Origin: PHBP01 sp035353255
GTDB taxonomy: Bacteria; Cloacimonadota; Cloacimonadia; Cloacimonadales; Cloacimonadaceae
Assembly (NCBI GenBank): GCA_035353255.1
Contig: DAOPZE010000001.1
Coordinates: 1-64,000 of the forward strand
Reading direction: 5' to 3'
Length of the DNA: 64,000 nucleotides
In this document: positions 1 to 8,675 of the stretch, piece by piece
Numbering within the stretch: the first letter of the stretch is position 1
How the letters are laid out: each line of letters opens with the position of its first letter
The notes under the pieces: model-generated
What the model was told of the DNA's origin: nothing
What the model saw: only the letters and a program-made list of their open reading frames with translations
Database searches by the model: none
Made by a program: the position numbers and the translations under genes

Positions 1-2556
1 AGAATTTGCTACAATAGCAATACTGAAATTGCCAATCAGATCAACAAGATCATGGGTTACTTGATCATCCCGGTAGAAACCGAAGTAAAATCTGCTTTCT
101 TCGCAGGAGAGTGGCTTTGGGAAGGTCCTACCTGGGGTGGCGATTATATGGATGAGATGATCGGAGGCTCCAGCACTAATGGTTATACAACCGTCGGGGT
201 TCCCACAAGCTGGAATATTACAACACTCTATGATCGGACTTACGGTGCGGCAGACAGTTGGGGCGCTGCGCAGATCCAGCCCATGCTATCACAGGGGCCA
301 AATCTGGTCAATCATCTCGGTCATTCTAATACAACTTATACTATGCGTCTGAATAATGGACAGGTCACAAACAATACCATTACCAACAACGGAACGAATC
401 ATAATTTCTCTATCTATTTTACTCAGGGATGCTATTCCGGATCGTTTGACAATCGTGACACCAATCCTGGGAGTTACGTCGGCGACTGTATCACTGAAAA
501 GATGACCTCGATCGCTAATTCTGCAACAGGGATGATCGCTCATTCACGTTATGGCTGGGGATCGCAGGGTTCCACGGACGGAGCATCCCAGTATATCCAC
601 AGACAGTATATGGACGCTATATTCGGTGAGAATATACAAGAACTAGGCTGGACCCTGGTTGATTCTAAGATCGATAACATACCTTATATCAACAATCAGC
701 CGGTGATGTACTGGGTTGATTATGAGACCAATCTTTTCGGAGATCCTGCTCTGATGATCTGGACGGATACTCCGCAGCCTATTCAGGCTCAGCTTCCGCC
801 AGCCTGGATGATCGGAGTCAACAACTACCAGATTCAAACCAATGCGCCTGACGCGTCAATGAGGATCAAACAGGGAAGTACGATCATATTTGAGGGCACG
901 GCAAACGGCAGTGGACTGATCAATGTCTCATTACTGAGCCCGCTTACACCGGGTACGTATCAGATGTTTATTAATGCTCCAAATCATTATAGTTATCAGG
1001 GCACTTTCCAGGCTGTCGCCACACAAATGCCTTATATTGTTTGCACGTCTGTCGCGGTCAACACACCTAACAACCTGATCGAAACAGAACACACATATTC
1101 ATTGAACTGCACTGTCAAAAACGTTGGAATGGTCAATCAGGCAAACGCCGGGACAATGATGCTTACCTCGAATTCACCCAACATCAATGTGTTGAGCCCA
1201 GCCTTGAATTTTAACGCATTGGCTTCAGGCGATTCGATCGTTATAGCAAATGCTTTCAATATCAGAGTCACAGGATCATATCCTGATCAGACCCTCGCGT
1301 TGCTGGGGTTCAATTCCAGCTTTGACAGCTTTACTTCTCAATCGAGCGGGAATCTGACCCTCAACGCACCGGTTCTAAGTCTTAGCAGCTATCAGATCGT
1401 CAATAGTGGTGGTCAGATCAATCCCGGAGACAGTCCTACCGTTACAGTCACTTTGGATAATACAGGTAGCGGAAACTGCTATTCTCCTATGTTGTTACTG
1501 ATGGAAGACAGTCCATATTTCTCGCTTTCCGCTTCTGATGTCTATTTCAACCAGGTTGATCCGGGACAAACAGCATCAACGCAGAACTCATTTACCATCA
1601 ACGTGTCTGAATCTGCCCCGGATGGCGAGATCTTGTCTTTTAATTATGTCCTGATCTCAGAAAATGACCAGGAAGAAACCGGGACGATTTCCTTCAATAC
1701 AGGGTTAATGAGCTATACATTCGAACCAGACTTCCAGAATTGGGCGACAACGACTTTACAAACCGGATTTGTAAACCAATGGCATCGTTCTTCAAACAGG
1801 AATCATACGAACGGTGGTGGTTTCTCTGCTAAGTTCGGAGGTACTGGCGCTACTGCATACGCGAATAGTTCATATGGAGCTTTGATAAGTCCTGAGATGC
1901 CGCTTGGGGTTAATTCACGTTTGAAATACTACCAATGGATAGCTGCAGAACAGCATACCAACCCTCAATACGCCTGGGATGGTGGCAATGTGGAGATCTC
2001 AGTAAACAACGGACCGTGGACTCTGATCACACCAGTTGGGGGATATCCTTACGTTTCGTATAATAATGACGCTTCTCCCTTCAACGCTGGCACGCCAATA
2101 TTCTCCGGAACTCACGATTGGCAGGAGATCACTTTTGAATTGCCTCAGTACTCGGGAACTGCGAAGTTTAGGTTCGTATTTGGAGCTGATGGTTATGTCA
2201 ACGCCGAAGGTTGGTATATTGACGATGTCCGTTTGGAATCTGATCCTGTCGAAAACAACGATCCGAACCAGACTCAAGCGATTCTGAAGCTTATCGGTAA
2301 CTACCCCAATCCCTTTAATCCTACGACTACGATAAGTTTCTCGAATACAATGCCCTCGGATCTGGATCTCTCCATTTACAATCTGAGAGGACAGCTCGTA
2401 AAAACTCTGGTCAATGGAATGACGGCTAGCGGATCTCATAGTGTGATCTGGAATGGAACAGACGATAATAACCGTCAAGTTTCCAGCGGAGTATATTATT
2501 ACAGGCTTAGCTCTTCAGGAAAGGTCCAGACCGGCAAGATGCTGATGATCAAATAG
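1..2556 (+). CDS. C25 (gingipain-like) cysteine protease, 5'-truncated, with type IX sorting domain
   Basis: The frame is open from base 1, so the N-terminus lies outside the window (851 residues visible). Counting from the Met at 52, a peptidase C25-like core holds NHLGHSN (probable catalytic His91) and FTQGCYSGSFD (probable nucleophile Cys127), the His-Cys order and spacing expected of gingipains. Ig-like beta regions and a jelly-roll-like segment (about residues 560-715) follow. The last 80 residues are a FlgD-like type A sorting domain starting NYPNPFNPTTTISF and ending SSGVYYYRLSSSGKVQTGK, which the type IX system recognises and usually removes. Expected location is the cell surface or outside. 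Family is secure; substrate and exact active-site assignment are inferred from motifs. Confidence 0.85.
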   Translation, partial: RICYNSNTEIANQINKIMGYLIIPVETEVKSAFFAGEWLWEGPTWGGDYMDEMIGGSSTNGYTTVGVPTSWNITTLYDRTYGAADSWGAAQIQPMLSQGPNLVNHLGHSNTTYTMRLNNGQVTNNTITNNGTNHNFSIYFTQGCYSGSFDNRDTNPGSYVGDCITEKMTSIANSATGMIAHSRYGWGSQGSTDGASQYIHRQYMDAIFGENIQELGWTLVDSKIDNIPYINNQPVMYWVDYETNLFGDPALMIWTDTPQPIQAQLPPAWMIGVNNYQIQTNAPDASMRIKQGSTIIFEGTANGSGLINVSLLSPLTPGTYQMFINAPNHYSYQGTFQAVATQMPYIVCTSVAVNTPNNLIETEHTYSLNCTVKNVGMVNQANAGTMMLTSNSPNINVLSPALNFNALASGDSIVIANAFNIRVTGSYPDQTLALLGFNSSFDSFTSQSSGNLTLNAPVLSLSSYQIVNSGGQINPGDSPTVTVTLDNTGSGNCYSPMLLLMEDSPYFSLSASDVYFNQVDPGQTASTQNSFTINVSESAPDGEILSFNYVLISENDQEETGTISFNTGLMSYTFEPDFQNWATTTLQTGFVNQWHRSSNRNHTNGGGFSAKFGGTGATAYANSSYGALISPEMPLGVNSRLKYYQWIAAEQHTNPQYAWDGGNVEISVNNGPWTLITPVGGYPYVSYNNDASPFNAGTPIFSGTHDWQEITFELPQYSGTAKFRFVFGADGYVNAEGWYIDDVRLESDPVENNDPNQTQAILKLIGNYPNPFNPTTTISFSNTMPSDLDLSIYNLRGQLVKTLVNGMTASGSHSVIWNGTDDNNRQVSSGVYYYRLSSSGKVQTGKMLMIK

Positions 2557-2557
2557 A

Positions 2558-3283
2558 ATGACAGCAGATAGGAAGCCAAAGATCGTCGCTCTGACCGGAG
2601 CAGGAGTCAGTGCCGAATCTGGAATCATGACTTTTCGGGATAGCGGTGGTCTTTGGGAAAACCATGCGGTATCGGATGTGGCAACACCTGAGGGGTTTGC
2701 GCGAAATCCGAAGCTTGTTTGGAATTTCTACCGGGAAAGATATCGAAAGGCTATCGAAGCTTCGCCTAATCCCGGGCACTATGCTCTTTCCAGGATCGAA
2801 GAGATGTTTGGAGAAAGATTCTGGCTAATTACTCAGAATGTCGATGGCCTTCATCAAAGGGCTGGTTCTCATAACGTTCTGGAAATGCATGGAAGTCTTC
2901 ACACCTGTTTTTGTACTGATTGTTTACGACATTATCCCACAAAAGAGATTCTGGATCAGAATCCTATCCCCTATTGTTCAGCCTGTGGAGCAATGTTGCG
3001 ACCTGATATAGTGTGGTTCGGAGAAATACCTTATCATCTGGATAAGATCGAGGTACTTCTCCAGAACTGCGATATATTCTTAGTGATCGGAACTTCTGGC
3101 GCTGTCTACCCTGCAGCCGGGTTTGTTATGACCACCAAGTATATGGGAGCCAGGACGCTGGGATTTAATCTGGAGAAACCCTTGAATTCAAACTTTTTTG
3201 ATGAGTTTGTGCAAGGAAAGACAGGCGACACACTTCCCCAATACGTAAAGAGGCTCGAGCAAGCGTATCGCAATACTGATTGA
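2558..3283 (+). CDS. cobB: Sir2-family NAD-dependent protein deacylase
   Basis: Cytoplasmic sirtuin of 241 residues, the usual bacterial length. It removes acyl groups from lysines while consuming NAD. Visible motifs: GAGVSAESGIMTFR (residues 14-27, NAD binding), TQNVDGLHQRAG with catalytic His111 shortly after (LEMHGS), and a Zn site formed by Cys119/Cys122 and Cys140/Cys143. Tyr58 and Arg61 (FYRER) match the Y-x-x-R pair that lets CobB and SIRT5 accept succinyl- or malonyl-lysine, so desuccinylase activity is plausible. The ATG lies one base after the stop of the C25 protease gene. Identification is firm; acyl preference is inferred. Confidence 0.93.
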   Translation: MTADRKPKIVALTGAGVSAESGIMTFRDSGGLWENHAVSDVATPEGFARNPKLVWNFYRERYRKAIEASPNPGHYALSRIEEMFGERFWLITQNVDGLHQRAGSHNVLEMHGSLHTCFCTDCLRHYPTKEILDQNPIPYCSACGAMLRPDIVWFGEIPYHLDKIEVLLQNCDIFLVIGTSGAVYPAAGFVMTTKYMGARTLGFNLEKPLNSNFFDEFVQGKTGDTLPQYVKRLEQAYRNTD

Positions 3284-3468
3284 TCAGAGGATGAATAGAA
3301 CATTCTCTAAATGCTTATCTATGATAGAGATGTTGTACAGATAGTTTCTGGGGTGATATACATTTACTACAGTCAATCCTGTTTTCTTGACGATTTGGGA
3401 AGATTTTCCTTGTCTTAAATGTCCAGTCCCATTTAATGGCAAAAAAGTATTATACGAGGAACACCGTT

Positions 3469-4665
3469 ATGCAGCTTTCCAAACGTGCCCTGGAAATCCA
3501 GGCCTCACCCATTCGCAAGCTTATGCCTTACGCGATCGCAGCAAAGAAAAGGGGTATCAAGGTTTACCACCTCAATATCGGACAGCCGGACATCGAGACC
3601 CCTCCTGAAATGATAAATGAATATCACAACTTCTCAGCTAAAGTTCTCGAATATGGTCCTTCTCAAGGATTGGATGTCTATCGCCATGGTCTGGTTGAAT
3701 ATTACGCAAAGCATAAGATCGAACTTCATGAATCTGATATCATCGTCACAACAGCAGGAAGCGAAGCAATTACTTTTGCTATGATGGTCACATGCAACGA
3801 AGGAGATGAGGTATTAGTTCCAGAACCCTTCTATACAAACTACAATGGCTTTGCGACGATGGCATCGATTAAACTGGTGCCGATCACCACTTACGCTGAA
3901 GAGGGATTCCGGCTCCCTGATCCCGCAAAGATCGAATCCCTGATCACGCCTAAAACCAGAGCTATTATGCTCTGCAACCCAGGTAATCCAACTGGTTCAG
4001 TCTACACTAGGACAGATCTGGAAAAAATATCGACACTGGCACGCAAGCATTCTCTCTTTATAATCTCTGATGAGGTTTACAGGGAATTTGTTTATGATGG
4101 CTTAAGCCATACTAGTATATTGAACATCGATGGTGTCGAAGACCTTGCCATTCTTGTTGACAGTATTTCTAAACGGTATAGTGCTTGTGGAGCGCGTATT
4201 GGCTGCATCGTCTCCAAGAATAAGGAACTCATGGCTGCCGCTTTGAAGTTCGCTCAGGCGAGACTTTGCCCTCCGACAATCGATCAATTGGCAGCTAATG
4301 CTTGCGTCCATCTTCCTGATTCATACATTGCCAATATTCTGACTGAGTATCAGAAACGCCGTGATATCATCTTTGAAGAGATAAGCAGAATACCCGGTGC
4401 TGTTTGCAGGAAACCTGAAGGTGCATTTTACGCTGTTGTGAAGCTACCCATTCCTGATGCCGAAGAGTTTATCATCTGGCTACTTAACAACTTCTCAATA
4501 GATAACGAAACTGTTATGGCCGCCCCGGGTGAGGGTTTTTACGCTACCCCTGGTTTGGGCAAGAACGAGTTACGACTTGCGTACGTTCTGAATGAGCACG
4601 ACCTTAAGAAGTCAATGAATATCTTCCGACTCGGACTAGAAGCATACATAAAGCATATATCCTGA
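3469..4665 (+). CDS. PLP-dependent class I/II aminotransferase (aspartate aminotransferase-like)
   Basis: Fold-type I aminotransferase of 398 residues. Visible: GQPDIETPP near the N-terminus, the CNPGNPTG motif, SDEVY, and the PLP-binding lysine in DSISKRYSACGARIG (Lys235 from this start). I chose the ATG at 3469 because GAGGA stands 8 bases upstream and MQLSKRALEIQ is a typical family N-terminus; an in-frame ATG at 3436 has no ribosome binding site. Its stop overlaps the start of the next gene (TGATG). The substrate cannot be read from sequence; transamination of Asp, Ala or aromatic amino acids is possible, and an amino-acid fermenter would need several of these. Confidence 0.9.
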   Translation: MQLSKRALEIQASPIRKLMPYAIAAKKRGIKVYHLNIGQPDIETPPEMINEYHNFSAKVLEYGPSQGLDVYRHGLVEYYAKHKIELHESDIIVTTAGSEAITFAMMVTCNEGDEVLVPEPFYTNYNGFATMASIKLVPITTYAEEGFRLPDPAKIESLITPKTRAIMLCNPGNPTGSVYTRTDLEKISTLARKHSLFIISDEVYREFVYDGLSHTSILNIDGVEDLAILVDSISKRYSACGARIGCIVSKNKELMAAALKFAQARLCPPTIDQLAANACVHLPDSYIANILTEYQKRRDIIFEEISRIPGAVCRKPEGAFYAVVKLPIPDAEEFIIWLLNNFSIDNETVMAAPGEGFYATPGLGKNELRLAYVLNEHDLKKSMNIFRLGLEAYIKHIS

Positions 4666-5318
4666 TGAATAGATATCTGCAACTGCTTTCAATGCAAAGG
4701 ATATTAGCCGGTTTGGTTCATAATATCAACACTCCGCTTAATCTTATCCTTGGATATTCACAGCAGATGCAGACCGCCGACCCTGATAACCCCTCGTTAC
4801 AAAAGATCATAGACGCAGGACTAAGAATAGATGATCTTCTGAGTAATTCAATTGTTAATCTCAATGAGAGAATCTATGGTGATATTAAAAGCATTGATAT
4901 ATCTCACTGGCTGAGATCAGAAGTAGCCTTTCTCCAAAATGAGTTGTCAATAAAAAGACACATCCAGTTCACATTCATGGACATCGAAGAAAAGCTTATC
5001 GTACGAAATTCCATTCCCGTTCTTGGAATGGTCTTAGAGTCGATCGTGTTAAACTTCATGGATTTATCTCAATCCAAGTCAGCCACTGCATCACTCTCCC
5101 TGAACAGAGAAGGGATCGACGTGCTTTTACAGATTTATCTTGCTACAGAGCCTCATCTCGGATTAGATGATTACAGCACTATCCTGCCAAGCTGTGTTGA
5201 TCTAGCCATTGTCTTTCCAGGAATGAAGACTGACTTGTTTTACAAGATACATACTCCTTGCATGACTGCAGAAAACTCCTGTCTGGTCGAATTGGTTATC
5301 TACAATATCCATGAATGA
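4665..5318 (+). CDS. Degenerate histidine-kinase-like protein (H-box without recognisable ATP-binding motifs)
   Basis: 217 residues, starting inside the TGATG overlap with the aminotransferase gene. The N-terminus carries an H-box-like sequence, LAGLVHNINTPLNLILGY, with candidate phospho-acceptor His19, which resembles a DHp dimerisation domain. The rest has the length of a small HATPase domain and one N-box-like stretch (ESIVLNFMDL), but I cannot find the G1 (DxGxG) or G2 (GxGxGL) motifs. No membrane segment or sensor domain is visible. The next gene, an NtrC-type regulator, overlaps by 8 bases, so this is probably its partner, acting as a phosphatase, phosphotransfer protein or scaffold rather than as a self-sufficient kinase. 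Confidence 0.65.
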   Translation: MNRYLQLLSMQRILAGLVHNINTPLNLILGYSQQMQTADPDNPSLQKIIDAGLRIDDLLSNSIVNLNERIYGDIKSIDISHWLRSEVAFLQNELSIKRHIQFTFMDIEEKLIVRNSIPVLGMVLESIVLNFMDLSQSKSATASLSLNREGIDVLLQIYLATEPHLGLDDYSTILPSCVDLAIVFPGMKTDLFYKIHTPCMTAENSCLVELVIYNIHE

Positions 5319-6717
5319 ACGTCATAATATCTTAGTAGTCGATGACAGCGCTGACACGCTCGAGCTCTTTAGTCAGAGGCTGAGTTCCAAGTATACAGTA
5401 CATACTGCTTCCGACCTTAAGATCGCAAGGTCTCTTTTATCGATGCACAGATACCATATTGCAATAGTGGATCTGATCCTGCCTGGTGAGGATGGTCTGG
5501 ATCTTATACAGGAGATCAAAAAGATTTATCCCTTCACGGCAGTTATAGCGATTAGCGGTCAAGCCTCGATCGAGACTTCCGTTAATGCCATGAAACTTGG
5601 TGCTGATGAGTTCATCGTCAAGCCGATCAGAAACCTGGAACTCATCAACATTCAGGTTGAGAAAGTGCTCGAGAACCAATGGCTCGTTGAGGAGAACAGA
5701 AGGCTCAATGAACTGATACAGAAGGATATCGAGACAGACCTAATTATAGGCAATAGCCCTTCTATTCAACAACTCCTCCAGAAAGTGAAGAAGATCGCCA
5801 AACTGGACACTCTTGTGCTTATCACCGGAGAGACCGGGGTCGGAAAGAGCGTCTTTGCCGAGCTTATCCACAGGAATAGTCATCGTAAGCATAAGAAGTT
5901 TGTTTCGGTCAACTGCGGAAGTCTCACTGAAACTCTTCTGGAAAGTCTCCTCTTTGGGCACAAGCGTGGCGCCTTCACCGATGCGGTTCGTGATAAGATA
6001 GGCTACTTCCAGGAAGCCAATGGTGGAACACTATTTCTCGATGAAATAACTGAGACATCGCTGTCTTTTCAAGTAAAATTGCTCAAGGTGCTGGAGACTG
6101 GAACCTTCCGTATGGTTGGTCACGACATGGATTTTAATGCCGACTTACGCATCATAGCTGCCTCCAATAAAGACATTGCTGAATGTGTGCGTGAGGGAAG
6201 TTTCCGTGAAGATCTTTATTATCGCCTGAACGTGTTCAATTTGCATATCACTCCTTTGAGGGATCGCCGCGATGATATCAAGATTCTGACCAATGCATTC
6301 GTGCGTGAGTTCTGCGCAAAGTATCGGAAGGAAGAGCTTACCGTATCGCCTGGTGTGATGTCAATAATACTGAATTCACCTTGGAAAGGTAATGTCCGTG
6401 AGCTCAGAAATGCTCTGGAACACGCTGTTATCCTTGCGGAGCATTCCGTGATCCAGCCTGAAGATCTTCCGGATATCATTCTGGGGAATACCGATAACCA
6501 GTATGAACAACACACAGAATCCACACTTCTCTGGAACAAGGCAAAACAAGAATTTGAACTGCACTATCTGGAAGCATTGCTGGACAAGACCCAAGGAAAC
6601 CTTAGCGAAGCATCGAGGCTTTCCGGGATTCCGAGAGAGAATATCTATAAGAAATGCAAGAACCTCAGCATGGACTATTCCAGATACCGCAACGATAACA
6701 AGAAACATAGCGATTAA
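5311..6717 (+). CDS. NtrC-family sigma-54-dependent response regulator
   Basis: 468 residues with the full enhancer-binding-protein layout. The receiver domain (about 1-120) has acidic Asp11/Asp12, phospho-acceptor Asp54 (IVDLILPGEDG), Ser82 and Lys104. The AAA+ domain has Walker A GETGVGKS (173-180), the sigma-54 contact loop as GAFTDA (220-225) in place of the commoner GAFTGA, and Walker B GGTLFLDE (238-245). A Fis-type helix-turn-helix ends the protein (LSEASRLSGIPRENIYKKCK). It activates sigma-54 RNA polymerase when phosphorylated. It is translationally coupled to the degenerate kinase gene. A sigma-54 promoter at 26781 is one candidate target, which is inference only. Confidence 0.93.
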   Translation: MNERHNILVVDDSADTLELFSQRLSSKYTVHTASDLKIARSLLSMHRYHIAIVDLILPGEDGLDLIQEIKKIYPFTAVIAISGQASIETSVNAMKLGADEFIVKPIRNLELINIQVEKVLENQWLVEENRRLNELIQKDIETDLIIGNSPSIQQLLQKVKKIAKLDTLVLITGETGVGKSVFAELIHRNSHRKHKKFVSVNCGSLTETLLESLLFGHKRGAFTDAVRDKIGYFQEANGGTLFLDEITETSLSFQVKLLKVLETGTFRMVGHDMDFNADLRIIAASNKDIAECVREGSFREDLYYRLNVFNLHITPLRDRRDDIKILTNAFVREFCAKYRKEELTVSPGVMSIILNSPWKGNVRELRNALEHAVILAEHSVIQPEDLPDIILGNTDNQYEQHTESTLLWNKAKQEFELHYLEALLDKTQGNLSEASRLSGIPRENIYKKCKNLSMDYSRYRNDNKKHSD

Positions 6718-6728
6718 TAGGTGAGATT

Positions 6729-7661
6729 ATGAAGACTAAATGGAAGATATCCCCCTATCTTTACATACTGCCGGCGTTTATACTGCTGGCTGCGTTCCGC
6801 TTGATCCCGATCGTCATGTCCTTTATCATAGGCTTTTACAAATGGTCGATCAAAGGAACGGGCGAGTTCATAGGTTTGCAAAACTATGCGAGAATGTTTA
6901 CTGATGGTGTATTTTGGCAGTCACTGCTCAATACATTTTGGCTGGTGATCATTGTTGTTCCAGCAAGTCTGATCTTCTCCCTGATCTTTGCGGCACTACT
7001 CAATCAGATCAAGAAGCTGAGCGGATTCTTCCGCACAATTTACTTCTTGCCGTTTGTCACATCCCTGGTAGCAGTCTCGATCGTGTGGAAGATCATCTTT
7101 AATGAACAAACTGGACTGGCTAACACATTCTTAGGCTGGTTCAGCATTGCTCCTCAGAAGTGGCTGGCAGAACCGACGGGTATCTTTCAGTTGATGTTTG
7201 CCCCCTTAGGAGCGCATCTGCCAACGATCCTAGCCGGACCCTCGCAAGCTCTTTTCGCGATCATTATCATGAGCATCTGGAAGGGACTAGGCTACAACAC
7301 GATCATCTATCTCGCCGGCTTGCAGAATATCCCCAAGGATTACTATGAAGCTGCTGAGATCGATGGAGCGAACAAGCTTAAACAATTCACCCGAATAACC
7401 GTCCCTCTGATCTCCCCCACGACGTTCTATGTCCTGATAATGACAACGATAACGACATTCCAGACCTTCTCTCAAGTCTATTTGATGACTGACAAGGGTG
7501 GTCCATTGAATACGACGAAACTTATCGTCTATTACATTTACGAGAAAGGATTTGACGCTCTTGATATGGGTTACGCAAGCGCTGTCGCGCTATTCCTCTT
7601 TGTCGTGATCCTTGGGTTGACAATTCTGCAACGTCGCCTTGAAAAGCACGTGAATTACTAG
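6729..7661 (+). CDS. ABC transporter permease, MalF/UgpA type
   Basis: 310-residue inner-membrane protein with about six hydrophobic helices. The cytoplasmic EAA loop that docks the ATPase reads EAAEIDGANKLKQFTRITVPLISP, the signature of carbohydrate-uptake (CUT1) permeases. AGGTGAG precedes the ATG. It sits 11 bases after the NtrC-type regulator and 12 bases before a MalG-type partner. No solute-binding protein or ATPase is encoded nearby, so those must come from elsewhere, perhaps a shared MsmX-type ATPase. The substrate (sugar or glycerol-phosphate type) is not determinable here. Confidence 0.88.
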   Translation: MKTKWKISPYLYILPAFILLAAFRLIPIVMSFIIGFYKWSIKGTGEFIGLQNYARMFTDGVFWQSLLNTFWLVIIVVPASLIFSLIFAALLNQIKKLSGFFRTIYFLPFVTSLVAVSIVWKIIFNEQTGLANTFLGWFSIAPQKWLAEPTGIFQLMFAPLGAHLPTILAGPSQALFAIIIMSIWKGLGYNTIIYLAGLQNIPKDYYEAAEIDGANKLKQFTRITVPLISPTTFYVLIMTTITTFQTFSQVYLMTDKGGPLNTTKLIVYYIYEKGFDALDMGYASAVALFLFVVILGLTILQRRLEKHVNY

Positions 7662-7673
7662 AGGAGGACGAAG

Positions 7674-8660
7674 ATGAACGAAAAACTACGAATGACCCTG
7701 ATTTACACTGTACTCACCGTATGCGGTCTCTTCATGGTAGTCCCCTTTCTTTGGATGCTGACGACTTCTCTCATGACTCAGCCGGAATTTAATAAACATG
7801 ATTCTGTGTTCATCCCCAAAGAAGAGTACTTTGTTTGGGACAACGGTACGAAGGAACAACATGTCATCATGGTTCAGGTCGAAGGGAAGGAAACCGTCAT
7901 TCATATTCTCGGCAAAGATAACCTGATTGTGAAGGAATACGTCAGAGTTCCCTCGGATCAAGTCCATAAAGTCAAGAAGATACCAAGTATCCATTGGGAC
8001 AACTTCGCCAAAGCCTTCCAGAAAGTCCCGTTTGCCACATACTTTGCCAATACGATCTACGTTGCGCTGATGTCTCTGATCGGAGTTCTGATCACCTCCG
8101 TCCTGGCTGCATACGCTTTTGGACGAATGGAGTTCAAAGGGAAGGACTTGTTGTTCTACTTATTCCTGAGCATGATGATGGTGCCCGAACCAGTGTATCT
8201 GATCTCATCCTACATCTTGCTGGATAAGCTCTCCTGGCTTGATACCTATCAAGCGTTGATCATTCCCTGGTGCGTCAATATATTCACAATATTCCTTTTC
8301 CGTCAGCACTTCAAGAGTCTTCCCAAGGAGTTATTCGAGTCAGCGTCAATCGATGGCTGCAGTACCTTTGGTATGCTCTGGAGGATTATTCTTCCCTTAT
8401 CGAAATCTGTGATCGCGACAGCGACAGTGTTCTCCATCATCGGCTCCTGGAATAGTTTCATGTGGCCACTGGTCATGACGACAAGACCTGAGCTGAGGGT
8501 TCTGCAAGTCGGCTTAAGCTATTTCAACCAGGAAGCCTCGACTCAGGCAACTCTTTTGATGGCCGCCTCAACTTTCAGTATCGTCCCGATCCTGATAATC
8601 TTCTTCCTCGCTCAAAAACAGATCATTGCCAGCTATGCCAAAGCCGGCTTAAAAGACTAA
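7674..8660 (+). CDS. ABC transporter permease, MalG/UgpE type, with enlarged periplasmic loop
   Basis: 328 residues, longer than the usual 270-300. After the first membrane helix (residues about 10-32), an additional polar segment of roughly 55 residues (about 40-100, containing VQVEGKETVIHILGKDNLI) precedes the standard permease core. The EAA loop is ESASIDGCSTFGMLWRIILPLSKS. A strong ribosome binding site (GAGGAGG) lies 8 bases before the ATG. It pairs with the upstream MalF-type subunit as a heterodimeric CUT1 channel. The inserted loop could contact a solute-binding protein; that is inference. Confidence 0.88.
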   Translation: MNEKLRMTLIYTVLTVCGLFMVVPFLWMLTTSLMTQPEFNKHDSVFIPKEEYFVWDNGTKEQHVIMVQVEGKETVIHILGKDNLIVKEYVRVPSDQVHKVKKIPSIHWDNFAKAFQKVPFATYFANTIYVALMSLIGVLITSVLAAYAFGRMEFKGKDLLFYLFLSMMMVPEPVYLISSYILLDKLSWLDTYQALIIPWCVNIFTIFLFRQHFKSLPKELFESASIDGCSTFGMLWRIILPLSKSVIATATVFSIIGSWNSFMWPLVMTTRPELRVLQVGLSYFNQEASTQATLLMAASTFSIVPILIIFFLAQKQIIASYAKAGLKD

Positions 8661-8675
8661 AGTTTCGGAGTATTT

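Noticed and set aside
3387..3608. Small open frame before and within the aminotransferase gene
   Set aside because: It overlaps the aminotransferase in another frame, has no ribosome site and no recognisable protein features.
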